Below, piece by piece: positions 25,030 through 37,022 of a stretch of DNA of 64,000 nucleotides. How positions within the stretch are numbered: the first letter of the stretch is position 1; the number at the start of each line of letters is the position of its first letter. Both the position numbers and the translations under genes were made by a program. A model generated the notes under the pieces. That model saw only the letters and a program-made list of their open reading frames with translations. It had not been told where the DNA came from and made no database searches. This DNA is from Opisthorchis felineus (Eukaryota > Platyhelminthes > Trematoda > Opisthorchiida > Opisthorchiidae), in NCBI GenBank assembly GCA_004794785.1, contig SJOL01008481.1:186001-250000 (forward strand), in the 5' to 3' direction.

Positions 25030-25335
25030 GCGTATTGCTAAGCCATACTTTAACAAGTTTCCAAAGAACATCCAGGGAAGGGAACGTTTTCTCGTATCGA
25101 ACAAATGTGCAATGATCTTCCTTTTCCGTACGCGGTTCTAACACACTAGTCGAGACTCCATTTTCGGCAGAATAACGACCGTAGTTCTCGCATGGTTGGC
25201 GTGTTCCCTCCAGTCAACTAACCGTCAATGCCTAGACACAATTTGGAGATCACCTTCTGAATTCGGGTCATGGATTTCCTATTCTTGCACTCACTTGCTG
25301 GATATTCTGACAGGCACATGATTACCACTAACCGT
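25030..25335 (-). pseudogene. Heavily decayed C2H2 zinc-finger copy
   Basis: Aligns on the minus strand with fingers 3-5 of the unit C exon. The plus-strand landmarks GAACGTTTTCTCG, CAGAATAACGACCGTAGTTC, GGCGTGTTCCCTCCAGTCAAC and GGGTCATGGATTTCCTATTC correspond in order to the finger 5, finger 4, linker and finger 3 regions. Many substitutions and indels remove the zinc ligands. The copy cannot encode fingers. I could not find the rest of the A/B/C unit around it. Confidence 0.6.
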
Positions 25336-26105
25336 ATCTATCTTTAAATACTCCTTAAGTCTACGCTCACTTTCGAGTGGTAGATGGGACACAAACAAAA
25401 AAAATCAATGGTTTCAACGTGCAATTTTTGGTGTCTCAGTTTGAGGGATTGGGGGAATTATTTGCCACATTATTGACAGTAGTGGTGTTCTCCCGTGTCT
25501 GTTTTTCCCCTCGATTCGTCCGGTAGATTTGCGCTGGAAAAGTCATTCTCCGACAGGCCTGTTGACCGCCTCCCATGTACTTCCACTTTTTCACAATGAA
25601 CGAAGTAAAGACAAAAATAAAAGTTTCATTATGCTTCATTAACTGGCCTGTATTGACTGCAAATACAATGATAAGTAGGCAAGGAATCTATGTTGTCGTT
25701 TGTATGAGGAGACTTGGAAATCTTTAACTGAATCTTGGTATTGTAGGTAAACTTTCCACACACAAAACAACATAGCATTTTCATCCTTTTTGGCAATTAT
25801 CGGCTGTGCGCATCTCAGGAATCTCCAATGAATTTCGAACTCGCAACTAGCTGATCACCACTGAACGGTAAACTGATCGGTCGCGAGAAGCTGATCAGCA
25901 GTCGGGTTAATTCGCATTAGGAGATATATAGCAAGACTCATAAGGTAATCACGGGATTCACAAGACGCGGCTACGTCTTCACCGAATCCATGAGTCAGGA
26001 ACTCTCATCTTTAACATACGGGTGACTTGTGAGTTATTCTTACACCCGAGCGAATTGATGGTCATCACACTGGCTTTAGGTCTCTAGACTAATCGAAGAA
26101 TGCGG
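25335..26105. other. Stretch without a supported gene
   Basis: Lies between a decayed zinc-finger copy and a dispersed repeat. Open frames are 67 codons or shorter. Nothing recognised. Confidence 0.5.
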
Positions 26106-26109
26106 CACA

Positions 26110-26335
26110 CCAGATAATCGAATATTAGTGTAAGGAGGAAAAACCTTCGCCGCGGAGTTGTTTATTAGAATACATTAACTAGACGTTTGCAAACTATTGG
26201 GCAGGAAAGTAAACATCTCATATGCGCCTTATTTTTAAAAACTCAACATCCTCACTCGTCTTTTACAACTTTTGTGGATATTCGTTGACTTTCACGCAAT
26301 TGTAAACGAACGGTTCAAAGCATTTTCGCATGTTC
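26110..26335 (+). repeat. Dispersed repeat, copy 2 (partner 5,435-5,660)
   Basis: Direct match to 5,435-5,660, with GAGTTGTTTATTAGAA and the following blocks in the same order. Just downstream, at 26,330-26,734, a 134-codon plus-strand frame begins with ATG, but the partner has no equivalent frame and I recognise no motif in it. Confidence 0.6.
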
Positions 26336-26339
26336 CTTA

Positions 26340-27375
26340 GCAAACCCCAGGGTAGTGCACCTTCTATTGGACGCGAGGCGGAGTTACGAGAAAACCAGCT
26401 ATTACTTGCATACCTCAACAGTAATATCCACCGTTACACCCCTTCCCTTTTCAAAGGTCGATTGCATGCCACTGATTTCCATTTACATCCGTCAGGTGGG
26501 CCCCAGCAGCTGTTCTATTCCGCAGCTCTTCGGGTTCATTATGCCGCATCCAAAGCTGAGTCCCATTTCCTCTTTTCGATCCCCGACCGTCTTGAATTAT
26601 ACAGAGGTTCCCGGTGGTCGGTAACGACAAACGGACATCGCCATCGACTGCCAAGGTTCCGCGGCCATTTCCGTTCTAAAGCGTTCGTGTGCTTGGAAAA
26701 TTTCTGCATGTTCCTTTGCCGCAGTTTTTACTAATTCGGAAGCAACCTTGCATGCTGAAGCGATGTTACATTGCTGATTAGCTGATGATGATTTATGGAA
26801 TGACGATCAAGCATTCGTCAGCCAATTAATGACTGCCGCGAATGGGTCCAACGGTACCTGACCCAAACTGCCGGTGACCCATCCCGATGTCTTTCATTTG
26901 CCAAAGTTGTATCTAATGCGTGTATTTCCACCAAGGCTTTATATGCCACGATTATTCAGGTGGTGCACCTATGCACTTATCCTACCTTGTCTCACATAGC
27001 ACAAAGAGGAACAGAAGTGAGAACAAATAAAGCGAACCTTGCGTCGCATAACCTATCAAGTTAAAGGAAAACGAACACCGTTATACCACTGGTTTATAAT
27101 CATCCATGGGTTGTAAAGCGTGGGTTCATCAAAGTAAACTCTCTCGTAGAGTTTGTTTCAGTGATTTCGAGGTAATTAGATTACAGTTATATCCACTGAA
27201 CCAAGTGACTTTCAAATTTACTTACATAACAGGCGCGGATATCACGCCACTTTCCTCACGCACAGTCCAAATGTCACTATATGTCGACTACGTTCAAGGT
27301 AATTCCGGCAGCAAATAATGGCTCATAGCCGGAAGGTGCATAAAAGAAGAAATTAAGGAAGTTCCGTATTTCCAA
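26340..27375. other. Stretch without a supported gene
   Basis: Includes the 134-codon plus-strand frame at 26,330-26,734, which has overlapping open frames on both strands, as expected where stops are scarce by chance. No supported feature. Confidence 0.45.
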
Positions 27376-27379
27376 CCCA

Positions 27380-27985
27380 TCTTCAGAGTCTGGACTGCCC
27401 TTCTCTGTACTTTATGAACTGGGCAGTTATATTCTCTTTGGCTTGGCAGGCGGGCGCCGGTGTCACAGATGAACGAGTAGTTATTTGTAGCAAATTCTGG
27501 GGGATGACGGGTTCAACGAAAGGTTCAGCAGATTAAAGTGAACGGGGCATGTTGGCGGTGAGGACCAGGTGAAGAATTTGTTCGTATTTGCAGTTAGTGG
27601 AACGGGTGGGCGAGATGATACGATCAAGAGTAGGAAGGGAATAGTTGCGGTTGTGCAATCAAACTAGGAATGGTAATGCCGTACCATCATTAGCCTCGCA
27701 TACCGCGGTTTTTGGATAGCCTCTAAAAGGGGATCATGTTTGAGGTCATTTGGCTGGGCTGTGCAATTCTTTGAGCAGCGGGATTTTTTTCAGTTTGGCC
27801 AAAGAAAATCCGCTGAGATAGAACGAGGCCGAGGTAAGATCGCACATATGCTTCTGGTTCAGCTGCGGATCCCTGTGGATGCAGATCGCAGGCAAGGTGG
27901 AGGGGATAACAGCCAAACAGGGTGTCCAGCCGAGGAATTTGCCGAAGGTCGAAGCAAATGCTCGATTAGCCCCTGTTGATTCCTC
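27380..27985 (-). other. GC-richer block with a protein-like minus-strand frame
   Basis: This block is visibly richer in G and C than its surroundings. On the minus strand, from about 27,975 down to 27,755, one frame is open for some 70 codons and has balanced composition (it includes FASTFGKFLGWTPC and PAICIHRDPQLNQK); further stretches of the same frame continue past stops to about 27,390. It has no ATG near the upstream end. I do not recognise a family. A retrotransposed or horizontally introduced fragment is possible, as is an old exon. Confidence 0.25.
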
Positions 27986-27989
27986 TTGT

Positions 27990-30210
27990 GAAACGACTTC
28001 ATACGGCGGTTATTTTTTCTGCTATTTTGATTACTCAACTTACCTGGGAATTTGCCATCACCTTAGATTTCCATATAATATTAGGTTTTTCTCTCAACCT
28101 GTTGCCAACATGCCAATTAAGGCATGAATCGGCCATCACTGAATTTAGCGTAATCAACGGTCTTATCCAAAAATCGATTGCTCCGTGCGCGTTTCTCAGG
28201 TCGATGGACTACTTCAAAGTTGCCTTAGTTTGAGAGCGCAGCACTAGCTGCCCAACGGCACACTTTTGGGAGATGTCTTATTTTAGCCAGGGCGCAGTGC
28301 TGAAATGAGTGTTGTAGTCAGTCGCCGAAAGTTTTCCTCAGGCTAAGTGATTGAAATCAACATCTCGTTGGCGGGTGAACACAGCTGGGGACTGATTTTT
28401 GCAGCTCGTTAAAATTTCGTTGGCTTAACAAGATTTCCATCTTCGGGTTGCTTTTAGTTGGCTGAGGATATTGTATATTCGGTTGGTAGTTTTCTTTCAT
28501 CCAGGGGAGAAGTATGTGTTGATCACACCGAGTTTTTACGGCCAGGGCTGTTTTCTTCGTTTGGCTTTCCATCATCAGTAGACTTCCATTGTTGTATATC
28601 CATAATCCGATTCCACAGGGACCCGGACGGATTCAGCTGACATTTCAATTGGGTCAAAGTGGTGTTTAAATGAGCGAAGTTGAAGAATTTCAAGAAGAAC
28701 CTAATTTGACCAGAAAATCAAGGATCACGCCCACTAACGAAAACCAGATCGTGAATTTTGAAACGGCCATTCGTAATTTGTGCAGCAATATTAGAATTAG
28801 TGTCGCTAAATGCAGGATTGCTAGGTGCAGAACAAGCGGTTTTGGCACATTATCCGAGTACACAACACGGCACGAACCGTTCCAATGGATGCCCAACTGA
28901 GATGTGTTCTTGCGAGTGAAACCACCAGTGGCCTTACCATAGAGCCCCGACAACGATAGTTGGAATAAATACATTAAAGTCGTTTTCAATCATCATTACA
29001 ACTTGCTGTTAGATGCAGCTTACACAAGAATCGTTTTTGATGATGAATTTCGAAAACGGGCGACAACCGATAACTTTCCCCAATTCAACAAGTGGTGTAA
29101 TTTCGATAAAGAAAAGGACTTTATCTAGTACCGCAGGAGTAGTATTTTTAAAGCATTTTGGTTCAACTTCGAATTTCATCTCATTTGTTTAGGATAAGAT
29201 TTTGAATGGTCCCATTAAACACACATGCGCCACAGAAAATCAAAATGTCCTTGAAAGTCTCCAAACGACCCGAAACTTTTCGGCATTCCTACGGATAAAT
29301 ACGAATTACTAGGTTAATGGCCAAATATGGTAGGGGAGGACCAAGAAAATCCTAAATTTTAGTCTGGTAATCGCAAACTACTGAGATGTGGGTCTTGAGA
29401 AGAGATTTCTGGAAACGACGTATTCGAATAACCGGAGTATTAAATGAAAAACTAGATTTCATCAATGCATCACTCCGTCCACGGGCCAAAATATCAACTG
29501 GAATACTCAAAGAGAGTTGAGTCTCTTGTTAACAACTGAGTGGTCACCACAGGACCAACCATATTAGGAGAGCTGAGGAATACAATCTCAAAAATTACCT
29601 AGGCATCGATCACGAACGACACAGTATAACGGATCATAAGATAGAACCGCTTGACCGAATAACTAATCGCCGAGGTCAGCCACGAAACACGACGAGACGC
29701 ACAACTACCGAGCAATCGCTACGTTCAAATAAATCCCCTAAGGGCGCTAAGATGATGTCAACTCGATTGGTGTTGACACGTTTACAACCAAATTGCCCAG
29801 TACAGCGAACATCTATGACACCTAAGCTTCCACTATTCTAAACGATAGCAACCTCAATTAGGATGAACTAATCGCTTTCTAAGGGGCCCAAGGCCTTTTT
29901 GCTAATGTGTCTGAAACAAGCTACACGAAAGACCCGCAGTCTTACTAAAGTACAGACTTCCATACAACTGAGTGTTTCATTACAACCAAAAACGATCTGA
30001 TTTTATGGGCCTTCGTGTAGATTATCGTGGTTAATCTACGGTAATTTTTTCCAGTCGAATCATCACACCCGCATGTGTTGTATGAGAAGAATGAGACAGT
30101 TGAACTCGATTGACAGCATGATTATTGTGACTCGTTCTGCTGTTTAGCAAGTTTTAATGGTGTCAGCGTTTCGAAGTAGGAAAGATTGTATTGGTAATAA
30201 TATATAGTAT
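27990..30210. other. Stretch without a supported gene
   Basis: Open frames up to 99 codons without recognisable motifs. No repeat partner found by eye. Nothing else seen. Confidence 0.45.
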
Positions 30211-30214
30211 TGGG

Positions 30215-30325
30215 AGATTTTTCATGTATGGAACAATGGCCATCGGTTAATGGTATTCAATATATATGACCTGATATGAAGTATGCCTGGACTTATTAGT
30301 GAGGTGAACTGAACGCAATCCATTG
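30215..30325 (+). repeat. Flank shared with 6,825-6,925
   Basis: Contains TGGTATTCAATATATATGAC followed by TGATATGAAGTA and GAACTGAACG, matching 6,825-6,925 in order and orientation. A decayed zinc-finger exon lies about 0.6 kb downstream, as it does in the partner. Confidence 0.5.
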
Positions 30326-30929
30326 GGTGTGCCATGAAGTTTGAGTATATTAAACCAAATAAAATCAACTCGTTCTCATACGGGAATTGATGCAAAACGA
30401 GCGTGTTACTATGCTCGTCATTCGGTTTAGGAAAACAAGTTTTCGTTCCACACATGATACAACCGCTAAAACATTTTCCCAACGACTGCGCTTTTTGGTG
30501 CCTTGGATAGTTTGTGAATGTGATGAAATCGGCTATAAAAACGCGGTCAACCAGCGGGTTTCTCTTCGGGTTTGTCATTTGTCTGTGTTCCAATTTTCAT
30601 CTTACGAATAATGTCGGCTTGTTGCCTTCAAAGATATGTTCACGTTGGTCCATTTTACCAAAGTGCCTAAACACGGGTTGCCGAGCAGCTAGAAAGCAAG
30701 TAGCAGCATAAGGAAGAAAGGCTAAACCTAGTTTCTGTAGGACTCACTGTAATCAAACCGCCCCAAACCCTCACACGAAACTAGAAAACGAATTAAGGGT
30801 GACAACTCTCGTTTACAAGTATTTGGATCGTTACTTGTGAACACCCCTCGGACAACAATAACAAGCATCGGATTTGTGAGAATTCTACTCTGTATAAAAA
30901 TAAATCAGTGCGTTTCGCACCAATATGTC

Positions 30930-31440
30930 AACATATCTCCTAAGGTAATGTGGCGGAAGGAAGCTTTTCCCGCATTGTATACAAAGATGCTGGTCTTTGG
31001 TTCAGTGCACGGTTGTTGCATATCGATAGACACTCGATGTTCGTCCGAATACCGCCCAAGACGCCTCGCATTGTTTGCGCGTTCCCTCCTGGTATACCAG
31101 CCGCCGATGAAGAAACAGATTGTTCCAGGCGGAACAGCATTTCCCGCACTCAGGCCACGGATTTCCTTTCTGATGTGAAACGGGTGTTGATTTTGACAGC
31201 ATGAAATCGCCCTATATGCTGTCGAAACCAGTACTCAGTCTTGAACGCACAAATTGCAGTAGAAATCAGCGGTTGAACCGTGCGCCCATTGGTATCTCTT
31301 AGGCGCCGACGGGCAGGGAAATGAATTACTGCTTATCAAACACCTGTAGCCTCCTTTCTGATATGTTTGCTTGTTTGGTTCATCCAGCCGATCAGCATTG
31401 GAAAGGCCATTCTCCATTGTGTATGTTGAATGCAATTCGT
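30930..31440 (-). pseudogene. Decayed C2H2 zinc-finger exon
   Basis: The minus strand keeps the whole layout of the unit C exon in two frames. From 31,435 down: NADRLDEPN, then RCLISSNSF and KRYQWAH (finger 1, second Cys to Ser and first His to Tyr), then TADFYCNLC (start of finger 2). After a frameshift, from 31,202 down: GNPWPECGKCCSAWNNLFLH (finger 3, first Cys to Trp) and LVYQEGTRKQC (finger 4, second His to Tyr). The finger 5 region near 30,940-31,000 is broken. No finger retains all its ligands. It also shares the TATAAA flank at 31,582. A dead paralogue of the exons at 14.8 and 60.3 kb. Confidence 0.8.
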
Positions 31441-31581
31441 GTTCGGCTGCTGCATAAATGAGAACGGTGAAGAACTGAAAACAGTTTCATGATATTTCTT
31501 TAACTGGGGAGTGCTGACACCTGGTGCGTTATTTCGGTATGAAAGAATCTTTCAAATACAAATACGCGAAGTTGAAAAAAG

Positions 31582-31587
31582 TATAAA
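31582..31587 (+). promoter_or_regulatory. TATAAA motif beside the decayed zinc finger
   Basis: AAGTATAAAGAG, in the same relative place as in units A (15,512) and B (37,758). It survives here although the neighbouring zinc-finger exon is dead. Confidence 0.25.
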
Positions 31588-31604
31588 GAGATATGAGATC
31601 TGGG

Positions 31605-31680
31605 CCTTCGTATTCTGCACAAACTTAATTTATGACAAAATCCAAACTCTACCGTGGAGCTTTTTCAAGCGTGTTTAGTA
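31605..31680 (+). repeat. Local direct repeat, copy 1 (partner 32,175-32,240)
   Basis: CAAACTTAATTTATGACAAA followed by ATCCAAACTCTACCGTGGAG matches CAAACTAAACTTATGACGAA and ATCCGAGATCTATTGTGGAG at 32,186-32,230. The two copies lie about 0.57 kb apart in the same orientation, and each opens a short ATG-led reading or follows one, of unknown meaning. Confidence 0.45.
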
Positions 31681-32174
31681 ATGTGAGCTGCGGAAACATC
31701 GTGAGCATCCTGAGAGACCCATATCACGACCAGGTACTTTATCCCATCGAAACAACGCCACGTTATTTGCTTAGTGACGAAATTATAAATGTTACGGATC
31801 TAACAACGCACGGACTGGAACGGATTTATATTTCCAACACCGATGTATAACCGCCCATGTGATCCAAAGCGTTGGTCTTCACAACTGTGTTCCAGTTGAC
31901 TGTTCTGTCACTGTAAACGGGTTCCACTGGACACGGCAAACCACTTAGAATGTTGTTAGGAACTCCCGTGCTTCACGTTTAACAAGGAAACAAATATCAA
32001 GCCAGAATGCGCTTTAACTGAAAACTAAAGTTATCCGAAGAAATGGACGTAAGAACGTGGACTGTTGACTGTTTGTGGACTTTGTTTGGTCACTCAGCGT
32101 AGTGGCTTTGGATTGTCTCTTGTCTAAACAAATATAACAGCCAGATAAATATTGCAAAGGAAAGCCCGGGATGA

Positions 32175-32240
32175 GTCTTTGTGTTGTGAACAAACTAAAC
32201 TTATGACGAAATCCGAGATCTATTGTGGAGGTCAATGTCG
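32175..32240 (+). repeat. Local direct repeat, copy 2 (partner 31,605-31,680)
   Basis: Second copy of the local repeat described at 31,605. The preceding text (a GATGAG/GATATGAG block and a short C- or G-rich stretch) is also similar, so the repeat may begin about 40 bases earlier. Confidence 0.45.
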
Positions 32241-32244
32241 CCAT

Positions 32245-34555
32245 AATCCAGTACCTAGATCAACAGAGAAACATAGATTCCATATGAAAATGCAAAATGC
32301 AAAACATAATCTTTGCATTTCAACTAACGCCCTCGACATTTTGAATTATTTCAACCCTGTTCAGTTTTTCATTGCGCTAGGTTTCGCCAAACCTGGATTT
32401 GCGGGCAACGAGTAACCCACATGCTAATGGAACCACGGTCTGACTGTTTTGAAGACTTCAATCACTATCCCAACCCACCCACATAATTGTGGGTCGGTCC
32501 GGCAAATCAAACCATATATTTTACGCAGCTAAAGAAAGTAAACCATAGGAGTTTGGAATGAGGATTGATGCTGGTGGCTAGAATGCAGTTCATCAAATCG
32601 TCGTGATATGCCAGAAAGCACTGGGAGTGATTCGAACGACGCTTTTGTCAGTTTGGTTTATTCAATGTCTCGAACTGAGAACTACTGGACCAGTTGGATT
32701 ACATTACGGGGAAGCTTGTGGGTGTTGAGCTACTGGTACAAAATGATGAGGTACTTTACGTGCCACGATATACCGGGTATCCCAGGTCATGTTCTCCTGG
32801 TGCAAAGCTAACATTGAAGAGGGTCAAGTTATCACAAATTACCCTGATACACAGCATAACGCTGAGGTAATACAGGCGTTTGACCATATCACATACAGTG
32901 CTAAGAAGGCGGTGAAATCAGTCTAAAAAACCACGGGGTTTCTCACGTTTCGCAACCCGTCGATGAACTGAGGTTTACCCACGATATTATTTGCTCCGAT
33001 TCCTGAGGACATTTTGCTTTCCCTCCTTCTCATTTGCAGAATTCATCGATTTTGATGTGTTGGACCTACACACCATTGTGTGAGTTAAGTGAGATAGTTT
33101 CAGCATGGTTCAATCAAGGATTATGATGGCCAGTTTACCGCAGGTTTCGAGGCACATAAAGCCCGAAATTGAGAATCCGGAACGGGCTGCCTAAAGTTCC
33201 AAATGTGTATATATCGAGTGCACATTTTAAATGAATAACAAATTGGGTTGATCGACCCTGCTAGATAGACGGTTATTATTGTGGCCATACGCTGTAAATG
33301 ATGCATTAAAACACCCAAATTGATTACAACTTAGCCGCAGCTTGTGCGTCTGCACTTTCACAGCCTGTGTTGCGAATAATCTGTGCGGCAATGTCAAGCC
33401 ATTCGTCTGCACCTATTTTGCGCGATATATATGTTGACCACATTTTCACTACATCATTCGAACATGGATACCATTAAATCGCTTTCACGAAGACATAATT
33501 TTCCATAAAAATATTATGCTACAGAACATACATTGGGTTTGCCTGTCTTCCGTACACAGCATATGCAACGGAATTATCACGGCTAAAACACATTTTCCAG
33601 TGTGCAAATAATCGTCTATATTTCAATCTTCCATCATTCGACCGACCTTGCCAGACGTTGAAAAAATAATTGCGATCTACATCCATCCTCTCATTTAGAA
33701 ACACGATGGGCGAATTTCGGAGGTAAACATTTGTTTTATGAGTCTCTGGGCAACTAAAATGGTTTATCGAGCTGAATAAGTAGCTAATATGGAGAGAAAA
33801 GTCGTTTTAACCGAGCGGCTGGGTTGCAGTAAAAACCACCGCACATCAATTTGATGCAAAGGTTACCATGCATAAAATAATTCATCCGCAGCCTAGTGGG
33901 TCGTCGTTTAGAGTGCTGTTCATCTGAATTAGCTTGCTAACCTATTGGCATCAATCGGTTGTATTGTCACCATCAGTGTGTGGTTGAGTGCGTAGCTCGT
34001 CCTTATCTGGCTTGCTTATATAGACAGGGAACACTAGTTGAACGCATCTCGCTTGGCTGGGTAGTTTTTGTAAAGGTTCATTGAAACGAGAGAAAGTTTG
34101 CTGCCCTCTGAATTTCAATTTTATTGGTTCTCTGAATGACTCGTTTTGAAGAGTTTTGTCCATGTCACGATTGATGCGTTCTTACATTGTGCTAATTTGT
34201 GTCGTGCCATTGCACCTATTTAGATATCGTGGCGGCTTCTACTTTCGTAGGCACACTGCTGACGGATTTCGCAAGCACCTGAGTTACCAAATAATCATCA
34301 CGTTACTTGTACAACTTTGAAATGTGAATTGTGAGTTCCGAAAAACGCATTGCTTTGCATTACGTTTTTCAAACCATTCTCAATTTTGGCATCGTGGCTG
34401 TTGAATCATTATACGATCTGTCTTACCTAATCAGCCCCAGAAATCTTGTGTCAAAATGCATCACTTCACTTGTGAAAAGCTAACCGCCTGATTTTAGTAT
34501 TATGCGCGAATTCAACTCAAATATTGGTCAAATCACATTTGCCTCGTACGGAGAG
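32245..34555. other. Stretch without a supported gene
   Basis: Open frames of 87 codons or fewer, no motifs, no partner found. Nothing else seen. Confidence 0.45.
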
Positions 34556-35369
34556 AATCACGCGCACTATAGCCACGGCAGTCGCAAATAGATTTCCCAT
34601 CACTGTGCTGGCGGAAAGTCCACTTCCCGCCGTAGGTTCCATAGCGTTACATAAATTAAAACCAGTTTTGTCCGTGTGATCCCCCAATAATGTATGCACC
34701 CGCCTGGTAAGCGACAACACCTATATCCTAAATGAAGGCAAATGAAGTATTCCACGATCATGTAGATGATTTTCAATATATTGGAACAAACAGGCGGCAA
34801 ACACTACAAGAGCAGCAACATTTCACATTCCCCGTTCAAAATTCTCATTTGAACCCCCAATTCATTCTAAATGTTTTCATGGTAGAAACGAGAGGCCTCG
34901 CTTCCGAGAAACGACAGAATTTAATGGCTGTTCGTTGGAAGTCAAGTGGCAACTATTCTGTTGGTTTCCGGCATTCTGCGACCTCATGGTGGCTTTCAAC
35001 ATTCATGCCGGTTTGGAATGTAACTCTTATAGCACTTACCACGTAACATGCTACAGCTGACGTCGCGTGGCTTCACCCTAAAATGGTTACGCTGCAGACC
35101 TTTTGGGCCTCTTAATATGAAACATAAGTTTCCAATGACGTCAGGCCAAACTTTTCAATTATTGCCGTCAATTTTCCTTGTCCGTGCAACCTTGTAGTTA
35201 TTGTCAATGCGTTAATGAACGGACATTTTGCAGGTAATTGCTGGAGCCGCAAAACTGGCCTGGATTACGATTAATTTTTCGAGAACGATGAGTAAATGTA
35301 TGCAGAAGTGCACGCCACACTGTATAAAACACCTGTTTTGCATAACCAAATGATTCGGTCAAAACCGTG

Positions 35370-36985
35370 TGATGAAAGGTCCCAAAAATAAATAGGGGAG
35401 TCTGGCATCGTTGTTGTTACTGAGACCAAGACAAACAAGCCAATCATTTTGTTGTTAAGCTCGATTTCCGGCTCGTGAGGGCCGGTGGAAAAGACACCAG
35501 CCAACAAGGCCGGCACTTAAGCGAAAGTGGTCAAAATCGGTCAGTAAATAAACCATAGGTGTAAACCATGTTAGCCAAATAAGTACTGTTTCTCATGAGG
35601 TACCAAACACTCGGCATTCACGAGCAAAATTAAGAACGACCCAGTATTTGGTCTTTTTTCGACTGGGTGTTTTCGCTTTATATGCCATTGTTTTAACCGT
35701 AATTAAATGATTCAACAAAATTGCTGTTAGTCCAAGTAAGCCCCAATTTAGGGCATTACCGATCTTCTTCATTCCAGCTGTTACTTTTGCGTCCGCAATG
35801 TTTAACAAGCTTCCCGACGAGCTTCTATGATTATATTACCGAATTCACTGAATTTCATGGAAGTCTCCTAAATCCATTTCTACAGGCTTTATGCGTTCTG
35901 GGTATCGCGTCAGAAGTAAAAATCCTGCAGAATGCCAGCAAACAATAAGGGGGCTAACTAAATGCAGGAGATAAATCCAACTGACGGCTCCATACAAAAC
36001 CAAAACGTTCTGGTTATGCAGGCACTCATGTAGATTATCCTGGTTACTCGACCTGAATATTTCACAACAGTCTTGCAACCAGTGAGTTGGTCCTACGGGA
36101 GGAATTAGGTCATCCGGCCTGAAAAGCAGCCGGATAACCAAGATTTAGTTCGGTGTTTCAACCTGTAAACATGATCTCAAGATTTTATTATGACATTCAA
36201 AATGCAAATATATCCCCAGTAATTTTAATCTTCTATCACCTGACAAAATCGACGCAGCCCATGACATGTTATTCCACAAGGGTTTTGATTTGTATGCAGA
36301 ATAGGAGAAAACATTTAGATGACGACACTCAGTGGCACGAAAAACGCGAGCAACCTAATGGTTATGAAACTTTTGTCATCGGACAAAGGTGTCGTATAAA
36401 AATGCCCCCTTACGAAAAATACATTAACTGACGCGCTAGGTGAATAATACGTCGAACACAAGCCGAATCAAGACATCGGAATGAGCCGATGATCAGGCGT
36501 GCTACTGAGACATCATACCGAAAAAGAGACAAAACCGCCGCGGTATCTAGTGCTGCACTACTGTTCTCATTTTTCCGTGCAGACGATTTACTCCTCCCCT
36601 AATAGACGAGTGTAACGTATGCACGAAACATTGTGACGACAGATTGATCTTGTTAGACCGGGTGGATAGATCGCAAATGTGACAAGATCGGTTATCAAAA
36701 CACGGTCAAACTACGGTTTATTTCGTGGGTGGGTCAGCTAACGAGTTTCAGTTTTTCCCCTTCAAAACACATAAATACATTTTGCCCAACAGGCAAATTT
36801 CATTTATATGAGAGTTCCACCATAATAAAACTTTCTGATAAATCTAAAAAAAGAATAGAACCAGGTTTCCTCTAACTTTCTAGATATTTGGACCACGTTT
36901 AGGTGAAGCACACCTAGAAGTACGAAACAACTTTCTATTCAGGATGAAGCAGATTCAATCAGCTCAGAAGTCATATTCATAAGAG
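35370..36985 (+). repeat. Duplicated module B beside the zinc-finger pseudogene
   Basis: Matches module A (13,385-14,760), A' (11,660-12,880) and part of C (59,640-60,265). The clearest plus-strand reading is a 92-codon frame at 36,153-36,431 containing ISRFYYDIQ, CMQNRRKHLD, TQWHEKRE and YETFVIG; A' echoes it with two stops. On the minus strand a 71-codon ATG-less frame at 35,593-35,808 is protein-like but is broken in A. No family is recognised, and which strand was coding is unclear. Confidence 0.65.
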
Positions 36986-37022
36986 GCTTCCCAATGTGTA
37001 TTGAATCTTGTGTGTCTAACAG

